A DNA stretch of 64,000 nt from Allochromatium palmeri (GCF_009720725.1 NZ_WNKT01000020.1:1-64000), one strand, 5' to 3'; shown: positions 1 to 11,296, numbered from the stretch's first letter. A program made the numbers and translations. Notes: generated from the letters alone by a model not told the origin.

Positions 1-294
1 GATGGCGCCTCCTATCATCGCGCCGGGGCCGTGCGCGAGCTCGCTCAGGAGCTGTCGATCACCCTCCAACCGTTGCCCGCCTATAGCCCAGACTTCATGC
101 CGGTGGAAGCGCTGTGGCGATGGTTACGCGAGGAGGTCACCTACCATCATTGTCACGCCACGGCCGAGGAATTGGTTCAACGGGTCAACCACTTTGTTCA
201 CACCATCAATGCCGATCCCTTCGCCATCGCTGACCGACTCTGGACCAAAACTACGCTCGATCCAGAGGAAGAGAAATTACGCATCCCGGCCTAG
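1..294 (+). CDS. IS630-family transposase, C-terminal part
   Basis: The reading frame is open from the first base and ends at a TAG at 292-294, so only the last 97 residues of a transposase are inside the window. The segment contains the DDE_3 signature: a DGASYHRAG stretch (second catalytic region) and LPAYSPDFMPVEALWRW, in which the glutamate after the proline is the expected third acidic catalytic residue. This pattern is typical of IS630/Tc1-like elements that insert at TA. The far terminal repeat would lie between 295 and 349, but I cannot identify it without the other end. Whether the element is intact cannot be judged here. Confidence 0.85.
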   Translation, partial: DGASYHRAGAVRELAQELSITLQPLPAYSPDFMPVEALWRWLREEVTYHHCHATAEELVQRVNHFVHTINADPFAIADRLWTKTTLDPEEEKLRIPA

Positions 295-349
295 TCGAGG
301 TTTAGCGTTGGAACGCGCAACGGTCGTGATCCGTGTCAATGCTCGCTAT

Positions 350-1759
350 TCAAGCGCCCTGCGCCGACTCGGCCAGCCGCTGGCGTCCACGCACGATCGC
401 TGCGCGCACCTGGGCCGGTGCGGTGCCACCAATATGATCGCGCGCGGCGACCGAGCCTTCGAGCGTCAGCACGGCGAAGACATCGTCTGTAATGGCGTCC
501 GAGAACTGGCGCAGTTCATCGAGCGTCAGCTCGGCCAGATCACGCCCCTCGCGCACGCCGAGCGCTACGGCCTTGCCGACGATCTCATGCGCGTCGCGAA
601 AGGGGATGCCCCGGCGCACCAGATAATCGGCCAGATCGGTCGCGGTGCTGAACCCCTGCTTGGCGGCGGCGCGCATCCGCTCGCGGTTGCAACTGACATG
701 CGCCATCATGTCGGCATAGACCTTGAGCGAGCCTTTGAGATTGTCGACGGTGTCGAACAGCGGCTCCTTGTCTTCCTGATTGTCCTTGTTGTAGGCCAGC
801 GGCTGGGACTTCATCAGGGTCAGCAACCCCATCAGATGACCAAAGATGCGTCCGCTCTTGCCGCGTACCAGTTCCGGCACGTCGGGGTTCTTCTTCTGCG
901 GCATGATCGAGGAGCCGGTGCAGAAGCTGTCCGAGAGTTCGACAAAGCCGAACTGGGCCGAGGACCACAGGATCAGTTCTTCGGAGAAACGCGACAGATG
1001 CATCATCAGGATGGCCGCGTCCGCCGTGAACTCGATGGCGAAGTCGCGATCCGAGACCGCGTCGAGCGAGTTCTCGGCCGGGCGGTCGAAGCCGAGCCGC
1101 TCGGCCGTGTAGTGACGGTCGATGGGGTAGGTGGTCCCGGCCAGCGCGGCGGCGCCGAGCGGCAGGACATTCATGCGACGTCGACAGTCGGCCAGACGCT
1201 CGCGGTCGCGCTCCAGCATCTCGAACCAGGCCAGCATGTGATGACCGAAGGTGATCGGCTGGGCGACCTGGAGATGGGTGAAACCGGGCAGGATGGTGTC
1301 GGCCTCGCGCTCAGCCAGATCCAGCAGCGCGGTTTGCAGACGGAGGATCTCGGCGCGGATGGTATCGATCTCGTCGCGCAGCCACAGACGCACATCGGTG
1401 GCGACCTGATCGTTGCGCGAGCGTCCGGTGTGGAGCTTCTTGCCCGCGTCGCCGATGTCAGCGGTCAGCGCCGATTCGATGTTCATGTGCACGTCTTCGA
1501 GCGGGATCGACCATTCGAATTCACCGGCGTCGATGCGTGCACGCACCCGTTCCAAGCCAGCGACGATGGCGTCGCGCTCGGCCTCGGTCAGGATGCCCTG
1601 ACGCGCGAGCATGGTGGCATGGGCGATCGAGCCCTGGATGTCGTAGCGATAGAGCCGGCGGTCGAAGTCGACCGAGGCGGTGAAGGCTTCGACAAAGGCA
1701 TCGGTCGGGGCATTGAAGCGCCCCGCCCAGGGCTTGGCGGATGAATTCGAGTCTGACAT
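350..1759 (-). CDS. argH: argininosuccinate lyase
   Basis: Last step of arginine synthesis: splits argininosuccinate into arginine and fumarate in the cytoplasm. The 469-residue product has the normal family length and carries the fumarase/aspartase superfamily signature [12 protein letters not shown], the N-terminal substrate-binding HTGRSRNDQ motif and the TGFTHLQ-type motif (here [11 protein letters not shown]). An upstream TTG at 1780 is in frame, but the ATG at 1759 (MSDSN) fits family N-termini and is the start chosen. It is transcribed leftward, divergent from the E1-enzyme gene at 1853, with about 90 bp between them that must hold both promoters. Confidence 0.97.
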   Translation of the reverse strand: MSDSNSSAKPWAGRFNAPTDAFVEAFTASVDFDRRLYRYDIQGSIAHATMLARQGILTEAERDAIVAGLERVRARIDAGEFEWSIPLEDVHMNIESALTADIGDAGKKLHTGRSRNDQVATDVRLWLRDEIDTIRAEILRLQTALLDLAEREADTILPGFTHLQVAQPITFGHHMLAWFEMLERDRERLADCRRRMNVLPLGAAALAGTTYPIDRHYTAERLGFDRPAENSLDAVSDRDFAIEFTADAAILMMHLSRFSEELILWSSAQFGFVELSDSFCTGSSIMPQKKNPDVPELVRGKSGRIFGHLMGLLTLMKSQPLAYNKDNQEDKEPLFDTVDNLKGSLKVYADMMAHVSCNRERMRAAAKQGFSTATDLADYLVRRGIPFRDAHEIVGKAVALGVREGRDLAELTLDELRQFSDAITDDVFAVLTLEGSVAARDHIGGTAPAQVRAAIVRGRQRLAESAQGA

Positions 1760-1852
1760 GGAAGGGTCCAACGGCTGCAAAAGGGAATGATTTTACACTG
1801 AGGCCGGCCGCGTCCTAACATGCGTGCCATGTTCCGCCCTGAGTGAGCCTTC

Positions 1853-2623
1853 ATGACCGACGACGACCTGCTGCGCTACAGCCGCCAGATCCTGCTGCCC
1901 CAGTTCGGCATCGAGGGCCAGGAGCGTTTGCGCGAGTCCAGCGTGCTGGTCGTCGGACTCGGCGGACTCGGCTCGCCGGTGGCGCTCTATATGGCGGCGG
2001 CTGGGGTGGGGCGCTTGCTGTTGGCCGATTTCGACCGCGTCGATCTGTCCAATCTGCAACGTCAGATCCTGCATACCACGGATCGCCTCGGCCAGACCAA
2101 GGCCGAATCGGCCCGTCATGCACTCCGGGCGCTCAATCCAGGCGTCGAACTGGTCACGGTCGAGACCTCGCTCACACCCGAAAACCTGGCCGAGCAGGTC
2201 GCCGAGGTGGATCTCGTCGTCGAATGCAGCGACAACTTCGCCACTCGCTTTGCCGTCAACGCCGCCTGTCAGGCCGCGCGTGTCCCGCTCGTCTCAGGCG
2301 CGGCTATTCGGCTGGAAGGGCAGGTGACGGCCTTCAGCGGCCAGCCGGGCGGTCCCTGCTATCGGTGTCTCTATCCCGACGAAGGCACCAGTGACGAGAC
2401 CTGCACCGCCAATGGCGTGCTGGCGCCGCTGGTCGGGATCATCGGCAGTATCCAGGCCGCCGAGGCGATCAAAATCCTGACCGGACTCGGCACGCCGCTG
2501 TTCGGGCGCCTGCTCCTGCTCGACGCAGCGCGGATGGAATGGCGCGAAGTCCGGCTGCGTCCCGATCCCGCCTGTCCGGTGTGCGCCGGATCCGCCAACG
2601 TCAGACCCTCCACCGCCCTCTGA
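1853..2623 (+). CDS. moeB: MoeB/HesA/ThiF-family adenylyltransferase
   Basis: E1-like enzyme that adenylates the C-terminal glycine of a ubiquitin-like sulfur carrier; MoaD for molybdopterin synthase is the usual partner. The 256 residues cover the whole family: ATP-binding GLGGLGSP near residue 35, the R-finger/Asn-Leu-Gln-Arg-Gln stretch (SNLQRQIL), the catalytic aspartate in ECSDNFATR, and two zinc-binding CxxC pairs (CYRC and CPVC). There is no C-terminal rhodanese domain. ThiF is possible, but neither thiS/thiG nor moaD/moaE is nearby, so the partner is not settled by context. The ATG at 1853 overlaps no neighbour; the next gene follows after 10 nt. Confidence 0.88.
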   Translation: MTDDDLLRYSRQILLPQFGIEGQERLRESSVLVVGLGGLGSPVALYMAAAGVGRLLLADFDRVDLSNLQRQILHTTDRLGQTKAESARHALRALNPGVELVTVETSLTPENLAEQVAEVDLVVECSDNFATRFAVNAACQAARVPLVSGAAIRLEGQVTAFSGQPGGPCYRCLYPDEGTSDETCTANGVLAPLVGIIGSIQAAEAIKILTGLGTPLFGRLLLLDAARMEWREVRLRPDPACPVCAGSANVRPSTAL

Positions 2624-2633
2624 GGAGCCGACC

Positions 2634-3140
2634 GTGTCTATCCACTGTGACGTCAGTCCGGCCGAGATCAAACAGGCCAACATCCCGCACGAGCTGTTTC
2701 TCACCAATCTGGTCGGCAACCATATCCTGATGGCTGTCGCGCTCGGCGGACTCTTCGGCAGCCTCCCCTGGGCCATGATGATCGTGCCGCTCGTCTCCTT
2801 CGGCATTCTCGGTTATACGCTCTGGCGCGCGCGCCGGTCGCGCCAGCGTGATTCCTGGTATGTAATGTGTCACTGGCAGCTGTGCGCGCGCCGCAGCCGG
2901 ATCTTCATGGCGATGCTGGGTCTGCTGCTGGTCGTGGCAGGGCTGGGCGGGTTGGGCTACGCCAATGGACTCATGATCAAGGAAGCCGCCATCGCGCTCG
3001 TGATCGGCATCGGTATCCTGCCGATGATGGTCACGCTGCTGGTGCTGGTCATGATCGAGTCCGACGCGCTCTATCACGCCAATCAGGCCAGGCTCCCGGC
3101 CTGGGTCATCGCGCGGTTTCCGCGCCCGGCAGTGCCTTGA
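2634..3140 (+). CDS. hypothetical multi-pass membrane protein
   Basis: I do not recognise a family. The 168-residue protein starts at GTG 2634, preceded by a TGAGGAG ribosome-binding site that overlaps the stop of the E1-enzyme gene, so the two are probably co-transcribed. It has an N-terminal soluble stretch of about 25 residues, then four hydrophobic segments (about residues 28-45, 47-65, 95-115 and 120-142) separated by an Arg-rich cytoplasmic loop (RRSRQRD). Two CxxW/HWxxC-like positions (CHWQLC) sit in that loop. It ends with a short basic tail. No catalytic motif is visible. Confidence 0.8.
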   Translation: MSIHCDVSPAEIKQANIPHELFLTNLVGNHILMAVALGGLFGSLPWAMMIVPLVSFGILGYTLWRARRSRQRDSWYVMCHWQLCARRSRIFMAMLGLLLVVAGLGGLGYANGLMIKEAAIALVIGIGILPMMVTLLVLVMIESDALYHANQARLPAWVIARFPRPAVP

Positions 3141-3195
3141 CAGCGACATCTGGCGGCAGATTCGCGGGTTTGGTTTCGCGCGCCGTCTCCGGTAG

Positions 3196-3966
<771 letters not shown>

Positions 3967-4055
3967 AGTATTCAGGGCCGGGACTCGACGGACATTGGTC
4001 CAAACACTGATCGAACATCTACAACATGCGCGTCTCTCCGCGGGAGTAATACAGA

Positions 4056-4877
4056 ATGGCTAGCTCGGAAGAACAAAAACCGTCTCGCTCCGGCCTCGGG
4101 TGGTTTCCGAAACTCATCCTTTGGGGTGCAGTCATCGCCTTTGGCTATGTCTATCTCAGCTCGGTCGATCGTGAGGGCGGTGGAACCACGGCCTCATCGC
4201 TGCTTGACTCAGTCGCTAAGCTGAGTCCGATTTCACTGTCATCGATCCCAGGCTTCTCCGACCAGGAAGAAGGCGCCGCTGAGCCGGTCGAGGTCGCCAA
4301 GACCGAGGAGGCTCCGCCGGCCGAGACCGCCAAGCCGGTGGCTCAGACCGAATCAGCCGCCTTCACGCGCGCGCTCGTGAGCGATCAGACAGAGGTATCC
4401 AAGGCCGCGCCGCCGCCACCAGCCACCTATGCCGCTGTGGCCATGAAGCCGGCCAGCGAGCCGGCTCCAGCTCCAGCCGAGAAGACCGCCCCGGCGCCAG
4501 TCGAGAAGGCCGCCCCGGCTCAGGTTGCTGAGGCACCGTCCGCTCAGCCCAGCCGTCTCCAGATGTCGGCACCGGTGGCGTCTCAGCCTGCACCCGTTGC
4601 GCCGGCTCCGGCAATGCCAGCCCCGGTCGAATCGGCACCAGCGGCCGGAATGTCGGCCAACGACTGGGCGGCTATGCGTCAGCAGCAGCGCGCCGAGATG
4701 ATGGCTCAATACGAGGCCATGCGTCGCGAGGCCGACCAGCGGATGCGTCAGTATTGGGAGCAGAGGCGTGAGGCCATGCCCATGGCCGCTCCCTACGGTT
4801 ATCCCGGTTACGCGCCAGGGTATATGCCTGGCTATGCTCCGGGTTATGCGCCGGGCGTCTATGGTCCGCCGCGCTGA
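4056..4877 (+). CDS. hypothetical membrane-anchored Pro/Ala-rich protein with GY-P repeats
   Basis: Family not recognised. The 273-residue protein has a cytoplasmic basic N-terminus, one membrane span (about residues 17-36), a long low-complexity region rich in Ala, Pro and Glu (residues 70-200) and a charged, Gln/Met/Arg-rich helix (about 205-240). It ends in four imperfect copies of a GYxPGYA repeat (residues 246-270). Such layouts are common in envelope-spanning linkers, but no catalytic or peptidoglycan-binding domain is seen. The Shine-Dalgarno GGGAG lies about 12 nt before ATG 4056. Confidence 0.75.
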   Translation: MASSEEQKPSRSGLGWFPKLILWGAVIAFGYVYLSSVDREGGGTTASSLLDSVAKLSPISLSSIPGFSDQEEGAAEPVEVAKTEEAPPAETAKPVAQTESAAFTRALVSDQTEVSKAAPPPPATYAAVAMKPASEPAPAPAEKTAPAPVEKAAPAQVAEAPSAQPSRLQMSAPVASQPAPVAPAPAMPAPVESAPAAGMSANDWAAMRQQQRAEMMAQYEAMRREADQRMRQYWEQRREAMPMAAPYGYPGYAPGYMPGYAPGYAPGVYGPPR

Positions 4878-4888
4878 TTGGGCAGACT

Positions 4889-4919
4889 GATCGCGCGCCC
4901 CCGAGCGGGGCGTGCGATC
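4889..4919 (+). terminator. hairpin downstream of the Pro/Ala-rich gene
   Basis: Long GC-rich inverted repeat: GATCGCGCGCCCC pairs with GGGGCGTGCGATC with one mismatch and a four-base CGAG loop. There is no uridine run afterwards, so it may protect the 3' end or act with Rho rather than be an intrinsic terminator. Confidence 0.45.
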
Positions 4920-4953
4920 CAGAGCGCATCCGACCGCCGCATCGCGGTGGTCC

Positions 4954-4982
4954 TTGAAATCATCCGGGTTCGCGCGTATAGT
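4954..4982 (+). promoter_or_regulatory. sigma-70 promoter for the rimP-nusA-infB operon
   Basis: TTGAAA at 4954-4959 and TATAGT at 4977-4982 are separated by exactly 17 bp, a near-consensus promoter. Predicted start of transcription is about 4989, giving a leader of some 165 nt before rimP. Confidence 0.7.
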
Positions 4983-5035
4983 TCCCTCTCTTAAGGAGAA
5001 GGCGGATCCAGATATTATCCTGTGTCGTCGTCATG

Positions 5036-5058
5036 AGACCCCGTTATGGGGTTTTTTT
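5036..5058 (+). terminator. intrinsic terminator/attenuator in the rimP leader
   Basis: ACCCC (5038-5042) and GGGGT (5048-5052) form a stem with a GTTAT loop, directly followed by seven T residues. It lies only about 50 nt after the predicted transcription start, so most of the operon must be reached by read-through; an attenuation role is inferred. Confidence 0.65.
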
Positions 5059-5113
5059 ATCGCTCGCAAAATGGCGCCGATCGGCCTTTTGGACGTTCGA
5101 GCAGGGTTAGCGG

Positions 5114-5135
5114 TTGGGCCTATGGCCCAATTTTT
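5114..5135 (+). terminator. second terminator-like hairpin just before rimP
   Basis: TTGGGCC (5114-5120) pairs perfectly with GGCCCAA (5124-5130) around a TAT loop, followed by TTTTTG. It ends 20 nt before the rimP start codon, so it could block transcription or translation initiation. Leader elements upstream of rimP are known in gammaproteobacteria; I cannot confirm that this one matches the described motif. Confidence 0.6.
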
Positions 5136-5155
5136 GTTTCTACGGGGCGCAAAAC

Positions 5156-5641
5156 ATGCAGCCGGCTGACAGCCAACTCACACTTCTGGCGCGTCGCGTC
5201 ATCGAGCCTCTGGGCTATGAGCTGGTTGGCGTCGAATACTTCCAGAAGGGCGGCGGGGCGACGCTGCGGATCTATATCGATCATGAGCACGGCATCACGC
5301 TCGATGACTGTACAGCGGTCAGCCATCAATTCAGCGGCGTGCTGGATGTCGAGGATCCGATCTCCGATCAGTACGATCTGGAAGTCTCCTCACCCGGTTT
5401 GGATCGCCCCCTGGTGTTCGCCGAGCACTTCGAGCGCTTTGCCGGTTCCAGGGTGCGGCTCCGTCTGGCTGAAAAAGTCGAGGGGCGGCGCAAGCTCGAC
5501 GGCCTGCTCCTGGGATTGGAGCCGCCCGGTGTCGTCAAGCTGCAGGCCGAGGGGCGTGACTGGGAGATTCCTCTGACGAGTCTCGAATCGGCCCGACTGA
5601 TTCCTGATTTTCGCGCGTCTCGGGACTCCAATCCGCGATGA
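5156..5641 (+). CDS. rimP: ribosome maturation factor RimP
   Basis: Cytoplasmic factor needed for maturation of the 30S subunit, binding near ribosomal protein S12. The 161 residues contain the usual N-terminal alpha/beta domain ([14 protein letters not shown], then [16 protein letters not shown]) and the [12 protein letters not shown] motif at the domain junction, followed by a C-terminal SH3-like barrel. An in-frame ATG exists at 5114, but that codon lies inside the attenuator stem; ATG 5156 gives the standard N-terminus. It is the first gene of the classical rimP-nusA-infB operon. Confidence 0.95.
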   Translation: MQPADSQLTLLARRVIEPLGYELVGVEYFQKGGGATLRIYIDHEHGITLDDCTAVSHQFSGVLDVEDPISDQYDLEVSSPGLDRPLVFAEHFERFAGSRVRLRLAEKVEGRRKLDGLLLGLEPPGVVKLQAEGRDWEIPLTSLESARLIPDFRASRDSNPR

Positions 5642-5690
5642 CGACTATCGTTTTTCACTCTGGCCGCAGTTCAAGCTGGATATTGGTGGA

Positions 5691-7193
5691 ATGAGCAAAG
5701 AGATCTTAAATGTCGTTGAAGCCGTCTCTAACGAGAAGGACGTCCCCGAAGGCGTGATCTTCGAGGCGATCGAGGCGGCGCTCGCCTCAGCGACCCGTAA
5801 GAAGCATGGCGGCGAGATCGACGTGCGCGTATCCATCGACCGCAAGACGGGCAACTATCACAGTTTCCGGCGCTGGGAGATCGTCTCCGATCCCGAAGAC
5901 GGTGAGGTGCTGGAGGCGCCGTCGCGTCAGATCACGGCCTCGGCGGCGGCGATCCTGGAGCCTCATCTCGGTCTCGGCGATTTCATGGAAGAAGAGATCG
6001 AGTCCGAACTCTTCGGCCGCATCGCCGCCCAGACCGCCAAGCAGGTCATCGTGCAGAAAGTGCGCGATGCCGAGCGCGCCAAGATCGTCGACGCTTTTGC
6101 TTCGCGCAAGGGTCAGCTCGTCACCGGCATCGTCAAGAAAGCCGAGCGCAACACCATCCTGCTCGATCTCGGCAACAACGCCGAGGCGTTCATCCCGCGC
6201 GATCATGTCATCCCGCGCGAATCGGTGCGCCCAGGTGATCGGCTGCGCGGCTATCTCTATGATGTGCGCTCCGAGCAGAAGGGGCCGCAGCTGTTTGTCA
6301 GCCGCACCGCGCCTGAGCTGTTGATCGAACTCTTCAAGCTCGAAGTGCCCGAGGTCGGCGAAGGACTGATCGAGATCCTGGGTGCGGCGCGTGATCCAGG
6401 CGTGCGCGCCAAGATCGCGGTGCGCACGCGCGATCCGCGCATCGATCCGGTCGGCGCCTGTGTCGGCATGCGCGGTTCGCGCGTGCAGGCCGTCTCCAAC
6501 GAACTCAATGGTGAGCGGGTCGACATCATCCTGTGGGATGAGAACCCGGCACAATTCGTCATCAATGCCATGTCGCCGGCGGATGTCGTCTCCATCGTCA
6601 TCGACGAGGAAGCGCGTAGCATGGATGTCGCCGTCAAGGAAGAGAATCTGGCCCAGGCCATCGGCCGTTTCGGCCAGAACGTGCGTCTGGCCACCCAGTT
6701 GAGCGGCTGGGAACTCAACGTCATGAACGAACAGGACGCGGCCACGAAGAGCGAGCAGGAAGCCAATCGCTCGGCTCAGGTGTTCATGGATCAGTTAGGC
6801 ATCGACGAGGGGCTGGCGGCGCTCCTGGTCGAAGAAGGTTTTTCGAGCGTCGACGAGGTGGCCTATGTGCCGCTTGATGAAATGCGCGCCATCGATGAAC
6901 TCGACGAAGAGACCATCGAGCTGTTGCGCGAGCGCGCCAATGACGTGCTGGTTACGCGCGCCATCGCCACCGAAGAAGTCGACGAAGTCAGTGGTCCGAG
7001 TCTGTCGGCGCTGAAGGGCATGGACGAAGAACTCGTTGAGACGCTCGCCGAGCGCGGTATCGCGACCCTGGAAGATCTCGCCGACCTCGCGGTCGATGAC
7101 CTCATGGAAATTGAGGGGATGGACGAGGAGCGGGCCGCCCGTTTGATCATGCAGGCGCGCGAGCCATTGTTCGCGAATGCCCCAGAGGAATAG
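5691..7193 (+). CDS. nusA: transcription termination/antitermination protein NusA
   Basis: RNA polymerase-associated factor controlling pausing, termination and antitermination. The 500-residue product has every expected domain in order: N-terminal polymerase-binding domain (1-130), S1 domain (about 135-200), tandem KH domains (about 205-345, with the VGMRGSR and AIGRFGQNV loops) and two C-terminal acidic helix-hairpin-helix repeats (about 365-490) as in E. coli NusA. It follows rimP by 49 nt and precedes infB by 18 nt. Confidence 0.97.
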   Translation: MSKEILNVVEAVSNEKDVPEGVIFEAIEAALASATRKKHGGEIDVRVSIDRKTGNYHSFRRWEIVSDPEDGEVLEAPSRQITASAAAILEPHLGLGDFMEEEIESELFGRIAAQTAKQVIVQKVRDAERAKIVDAFASRKGQLVTGIVKKAERNTILLDLGNNAEAFIPRDHVIPRESVRPGDRLRGYLYDVRSEQKGPQLFVSRTAPELLIELFKLEVPEVGEGLIEILGAARDPGVRAKIAVRTRDPRIDPVGACVGMRGSRVQAVSNELNGERVDIILWDENPAQFVINAMSPADVVSIVIDEEARSMDVAVKEENLAQAIGRFGQNVRLATQLSGWELNVMNEQDAATKSEQEANRSAQVFMDQLGIDEGLAALLVEEGFSSVDEVAYVPLDEMRAIDELDEETIELLRERANDVLVTRAIATEEVDEVSGPSLSALKGMDEELVETLAERGIATLEDLADLAVDDLMEIEGMDEERAARLIMQAREPLFANAPEE

Positions 7194-7211
7194 AGGTACA
7201 AAGGTCAGTCC

Positions 7212-9965
7212 ATGAGTGAAGTCACGGTCAAGCAACTCGCCTCAACGGTCGGCATTCCGGTCGAGCGACTCCTAACCCAGTTGAAAGAGGCTGGCATCAG
7301 CGCCAGTGGCGCGGATGCCACCTTGACGGAGCAGGAAAAGATCCAACTCCTCGGTTATCTGCGCCGCAGTCACGGCAAGGACGAAGGTGCGGCGGATGGT
7401 GCGCCCGATCAGGTCACCATCAAGCGCAAATCGGTCAGCGAGCTGCGCGTTCCAACCGCGGCGCCGCGCACCAACCCGCCTGGCTCGCGACCGGCGCCGA
7501 CCCCGCGTGGCGGTGGCAAGACCGTCAGTGTCGAAGTCCGGCGCAAGCGCACCTATGTCAAGCGTGCTGACGAGCCGGCTACGGGAACTACGCCCGCGCC
7601 ACGCCGGCAGTCCAATGATCGCAGCCGCGCCGGCCGCGAGCGCGCGGCGGCCACCAGTGCCGTGATCGATGAGTCACGTCGCCGCGCCGCCCTGGAAGCC
7701 ATGCGTGCTGAGCAGGAGGCACGTCGTCTGGCCGAGCAGGAAGAACAAGAACGCATTGCTCGTGCGGAAGAAGTACGCGCCGAGGAAGAGCGTCGTCAGG
7801 CCGCAGAAGCGCGTCGTCGAGCTGAAGAAGATGCACGCCTGCAGGCCGAGCGTGAAGCCGCCGAGCGTCAGGTGAGCAAGGCATCGGATACGTCTGACGT
7901 CGCCGAAGCCGTGACGGATACCGACGTGCCTGAAACCCCGGCACGTCGCACCGAATCCGCCAAGCCGAAGAAAGCCGTCAAAAAGGCCGCCGAATCCGTC
8001 GAGAAGGAAAAGGAACGCCCGGTCAAGAAGGTCGTCCGCAAGGAGGCTGCGCCGGTGCGTGTTCGCGATGTCGCGGCGGCCGGTCGTGGCGATTACGAAG
8101 ACGTCGAGGGCGCCGGCGGTGGTCGCGGTCCACGGCGACGCAAGAAATCCTCCAAGCCGCAGCTCCAGGACAAGCACGTCTTCCAGCGTCCCACATCGCC
8201 GGTCACGCGCGAGGTCGAGATCCCTGAGAACATCACGGTGGCCGATCTGGCCAATCGGATGTCGGTCAAGGCGTCCGTGGTCATCAAGGAGCTGTTCAAG
8301 CAGGGCATGATGGTCACCATCAACCAGAGTCTTGACCGTGACACGGCGATCCTGGTGGTCGAAGAGATGGGCCACAGGGCACTGGTCGCCGACGAACGCG
8401 ATGCCGAGGGTACCCTGCTCGACGAGATGGAAGAGCAGGAGGGCCAGTTCGAGTCCTTGTCGCGTCCGCCCGTGGTCACCATCATGGGCCACGTCGACCA
8501 CGGCAAGACCTCGCTGCTCGACTACATCCGTCGCACCCGTGTCGCCTCCGGCGAGGCCGGCGGCATCACCCAGCACATCGGCGCCTATCACGTCGAGACC
8601 GACAAGGGTACGGTGTCCTTCCTCGACACCCCAGGCCACGCGGCCTTCTCGGCCATGCGTGCCCGTGGCGCCAAGGTCACCGACATCGTCATCCTGGTGG
8701 TGGCTGCCGACGACGGCGTCATGCCGCAGACGGCCGAAGCCATTCAGCATGCGCGCGCCGCTGGCGTACCGCTGATCGTGGCTATCAATAAGGTGGACAA
8801 GCCCGAGGCCAACCCCGACAAGGTGATGCAGGAGCTGACCCAGTACGAGGTGCTGACCGAGGAGTGGGGCGGCGACACCATGATGGTCAAGGTCTCGGCG
8901 AAAGCCGGAACCGGCATCGACGAGCTGCTCGATGCCATCCTGCTCCAGGCCGAAGTGCTCGAACTCAAGGCCCCGGTCTCCGGCCCGGCGCGCGGCGCCA
9001 TCGTCGAGTCGAGTCTCGACAAGGGTCGCGGCCCGGTGGCGACGGTGCTGGTGCAGTCCGGTACGCTCCGGCGCGGTGACATCATCGTCTCGGGCGGCGA
9101 ATATGGCCGTGTGCGCGCGATGTTCGACGAAGCGGGCGCGCCGGTTGAGTCGGCCGGTCCCTCGATTCCGGTGCAGGTGCTGGGTCTCTCGGGCACGCCG
9201 AACGCGGGTGACGACGTCATCACCGTCAGCGATGAGCGCCGCGCACGCGAGGTCGCCGAGTTCCGCGCCGCCCGTTCGCGTCAGAGCCGTTTCGACGAGC
9301 AGCGCGGTGTGAGCCTCGATCAGCTCTTCACCCAGCTCAAGGACGGCGAGCAAAAGGCGGTCAACCTCATTCTCAAGGCCGACGTGCAGGGCAGTCTGGA
9401 AGCGCTCCGAGAGAGCCTGCTCAAGCTCACCAACGACGAGGTCAAGGTCGCGATCGTCGCTTCGGGTGTAGGCGGACTCACCGAGTCCGATGCCAACCTG
9501 GCGGTGACCTCCAACGCCATCCTGCTCGGCTTCAATGTTCGTGCCGACGCCGCCGCGCGCCGCGTGGTCGAAGAGAAGGGCCTGGATCTGCGCTACTACA
9601 GCATCATCTACGAGCTGATCGATGAGGTGAAGCAGGCGATCTCGGGTCTGCTGAGTCCGATCGTCACCGAAGAGATCATCGGTCTGGCCGAGGTGCGCGA
9701 TGTGTTCCGCTCGTCCAAGTTCGGAGCGGTGGCCGGCTGTATGGTGGTCGAGGGCGTCATCAAGCGCAACAATCCGATTCGCGTGCTGCGCAACAATGTC
9801 GTGGTCTACGAGGGCGCGCTCGAATCGCTGCGCCGCTTCAAGGACGACGTCCCTGAGGTCAAGCATGGCACCGAGTGCGGTATCGGCGTGAAGAACTACA
9901 ACGACGTGCAGCCCGGCGACCAGATCGAGGTCTTCGAGCGCACCGAGCGGGCTCGTGTCCTGTGA
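7212..9965 (+). CDS. infB: translation initiation factor IF-2
   Basis: GTPase that places initiator tRNA on the 30S subunit. The 917 residues comprise an IF2 N-terminal helix bundle (1-55), a long charged and coiled region rich in Glu, Ala and Arg (about 130-310), the IF2_N2 domain, and the G domain with P-loop GHVDHGKTS near residue 425, switch DTPGHAAF and specificity motif NKVDK. Domains II, III and the fMet-tRNA-binding C2 domain follow. The last four bases overlap the GTG start of rbfA. Confidence 0.98.
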   Translation: MSEVTVKQLASTVGIPVERLLTQLKEAGISASGADATLTEQEKIQLLGYLRRSHGKDEGAADGAPDQVTIKRKSVSELRVPTAAPRTNPPGSRPAPTPRGGGKTVSVEVRRKRTYVKRADEPATGTTPAPRRQSNDRSRAGRERAAATSAVIDESRRRAALEAMRAEQEARRLAEQEEQERIARAEEVRAEEERRQAAEARRRAEEDARLQAEREAAERQVSKASDTSDVAEAVTDTDVPETPARRTESAKPKKAVKKAAESVEKEKERPVKKVVRKEAAPVRVRDVAAAGRGDYEDVEGAGGGRGPRRRKKSSKPQLQDKHVFQRPTSPVTREVEIPENITVADLANRMSVKASVVIKELFKQGMMVTINQSLDRDTAILVVEEMGHRALVADERDAEGTLLDEMEEQEGQFESLSRPPVVTIMGHVDHGKTSLLDYIRRTRVASGEAGGITQHIGAYHVETDKGTVSFLDTPGHAAFSAMRARGAKVTDIVILVVAADDGVMPQTAEAIQHARAAGVPLIVAINKVDKPEANPDKVMQELTQYEVLTEEWGGDTMMVKVSAKAGTGIDELLDAILLQAEVLELKAPVSGPARGAIVESSLDKGRGPVATVLVQSGTLRRGDIIVSGGEYGRVRAMFDEAGAPVESAGPSIPVQVLGLSGTPNAGDDVITVSDERRAREVAEFRAARSRQSRFDEQRGVSLDQLFTQLKDGEQKAVNLILKADVQGSLEALRESLLKLTNDEVKVAIVASGVGGLTESDANLAVTSNAILLGFNVRADAAARRVVEEKGLDLRYYSIIYELIDEVKQAISGLLSPIVTEEIIGLAEVRDVFRSSKFGAVAGCMVVEGVIKRNNPIRVLRNNVVVYEGALESLRRFKDDVPEVKHGTECGIGVKNYNDVQPGDQIEVFERTERARVL

Positions 9966-10345
9966 ACCAGCGTGAATTCGACCGCACCGAGCGTATCGGT
10001 GCCGAGATGAAGCGCGCGCTCGCGGTGCTGGTGCGCGATCAGGTCAAGGATCCGCGTCTGGCTAACATCACGGTGCACGAGGTACGGGTGACGCGCGACC
10101 TGGCCCATGCCAAGGTTTATTTCACCTGTTTCCCGTCTGACGAAGACACTCAGGCCCAGGAACGACTGCTCAACAAGCAGCTCGCCGGGTTTCTGCGCCA
10201 TGCCCTGGCACAGGAAGTGCGCCTGCGGATCATGCCGCAGCTGCACTTTGTCTATGATGAATCGATCGCGCAGGGCGAGCATCTGTCCAGCCTGATCGAA
10301 CAAGCCGTCGCTCAGGATCGACCCGCGAGCGAAGAGGAGCACTGA
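9962..10345 (+). CDS. rbfA: 30S ribosome-binding factor RbfA
   Basis: Single KH-domain protein that binds late 30S precursors and assists 16S 5'-end processing. The start chosen is GTG 9962, which overlaps the infB stop (GTGA), giving the canonical N-terminus [18 protein letters not shown]. The 127 residues include the family motif [20 protein letters not shown]. Translational coupling with infB is implied by the overlap. Confidence 0.95.
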   Translation: MNQREFDRTERIGAEMKRALAVLVRDQVKDPRLANITVHEVRVTRDLAHAKVYFTCFPSDEDTQAQERLLNKQLAGFLRHALAQEVRLRIMPQLHFVYDESIAQGEHLSSLIEQAVAQDRPASEEEH

Positions 10346-10349
10346 GATC

Positions 10350-11267
10350 ATGGGACGCCGCCGTAACTCGGGACGCCCCGTGACCGGGATCCTGCTGCTG
10401 GACAAGCCGCTCGGTCTGTCCTCGAACGACGCCCTGCAACGGGTCAAGCGCTATTATCGCGCCGCCAAGGCGGGGCATACCGGGAGTCTGGATCCGCTGG
10501 CCACCGGACTGCTGCCCTGTTGCCTGGGTGATTCGACCAAGTTCTCTGCCTTCCTGCTGGATGCCGACAAGCGTTATCGCGTGCGTGTGCGTCTGGGCGA
10601 GACCACCGCCACCGGGGATGCCGAGGGCGAGGTGCTGGAGCGGGCGCCGATCGATGGCGTGACTGAGGCGCGTCTGCGCGATGTCCTGACCGGCTTTCTT
10701 GGCTCCATCGATCAGCTGCCGCCGATGTACTCGGCGGTCAAGCATCAGGGTCAGCGCCTTTATCAGTTGGCGCGCCAGGGCCTGGAAGTCGAGCGCCAGC
10801 CGCGTCAAATCGAGATCCATGCGCTTGAACTGCTGTCGATGGACTTGCCCGAAATCGAGCTCGACGTGCATTGTTCCAAGGGCACCTATGTCCGCACCCT
10901 GGCCGAGGACATCGGTCGTGAGCTGGGCTGTGGTGCCTATGTGAGCGCGCTGCGCCGGACCGGTGTCGGTCCCTATGCTGAGCCTGATGTGACCTTCGTC
11001 ACCGGCGAACAGATCGCCGCGCTCGCCGAAGCCGAGGATTTCGCCGCGCTCGACGCCCTGCTGCTGCCGCTCGACAGCGCGCTCGGGCACTGCCCGGCGC
11101 TGAAGCTCTCGGCGGATACGGCGTTTTATCTCGGGCAGGGTCAGGCGGTGCTGGTGCCCCAGGCGCCGACCGACGGTCTGGTCCGGCTCTATGATCCCTC
11201 GTCGCACTTTTTGGGTGTCGGCGAGATCCGCGACGACGGAAAAGTCCAACCCAAACGATTGATTTGA
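10350..11267 (+). CDS. truB: tRNA pseudouridine-55 synthase
   Basis: Makes pseudouridine at position 55 in the T loop of tRNAs. The 305-residue protein has the catalytic motif GHTGSLDPLATG with the active-site aspartate, the RRYR/KRYRVRVRLG strand, the SKGTYVRTL motif, and a C-terminal PUA-like domain. It begins 4 nt after rbfA, in the same transcription unit. Confidence 0.97.
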   Translation: MGRRRNSGRPVTGILLLDKPLGLSSNDALQRVKRYYRAAKAGHTGSLDPLATGLLPCCLGDSTKFSAFLLDADKRYRVRVRLGETTATGDAEGEVLERAPIDGVTEARLRDVLTGFLGSIDQLPPMYSAVKHQGQRLYQLARQGLEVERQPRQIEIHALELLSMDLPEIELDVHCSKGTYVRTLAEDIGRELGCGAYVSALRRTGVGPYAEPDVTFVTGEQIAALAEAEDFAALDALLLPLDSALGHCPALKLSADTAFYLGQGQAVLVPQAPTDGLVRLYDPSSHFLGVGEIRDDGKVQPKRLI

Positions 11268-11296
11268 TTCATTCGTCTCCATGTCCGACCTGAATG

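Noticed and set aside
4880-5155. tRNA gene upstream of rimP, as in many gammaproteobacteria
   Set aside because: No cloverleaf or T-arm GTTCRA with matching acceptor stem could be folded; only the promoter and two hairpins are seen.
7674-9866. 730-codon open frame on the minus strand inside infB
   Set aside because: Shadow of infB: GC-rich codon bias opens the opposite frame; composition (His/Asp/Arg/Gly repeats) matches no protein family.
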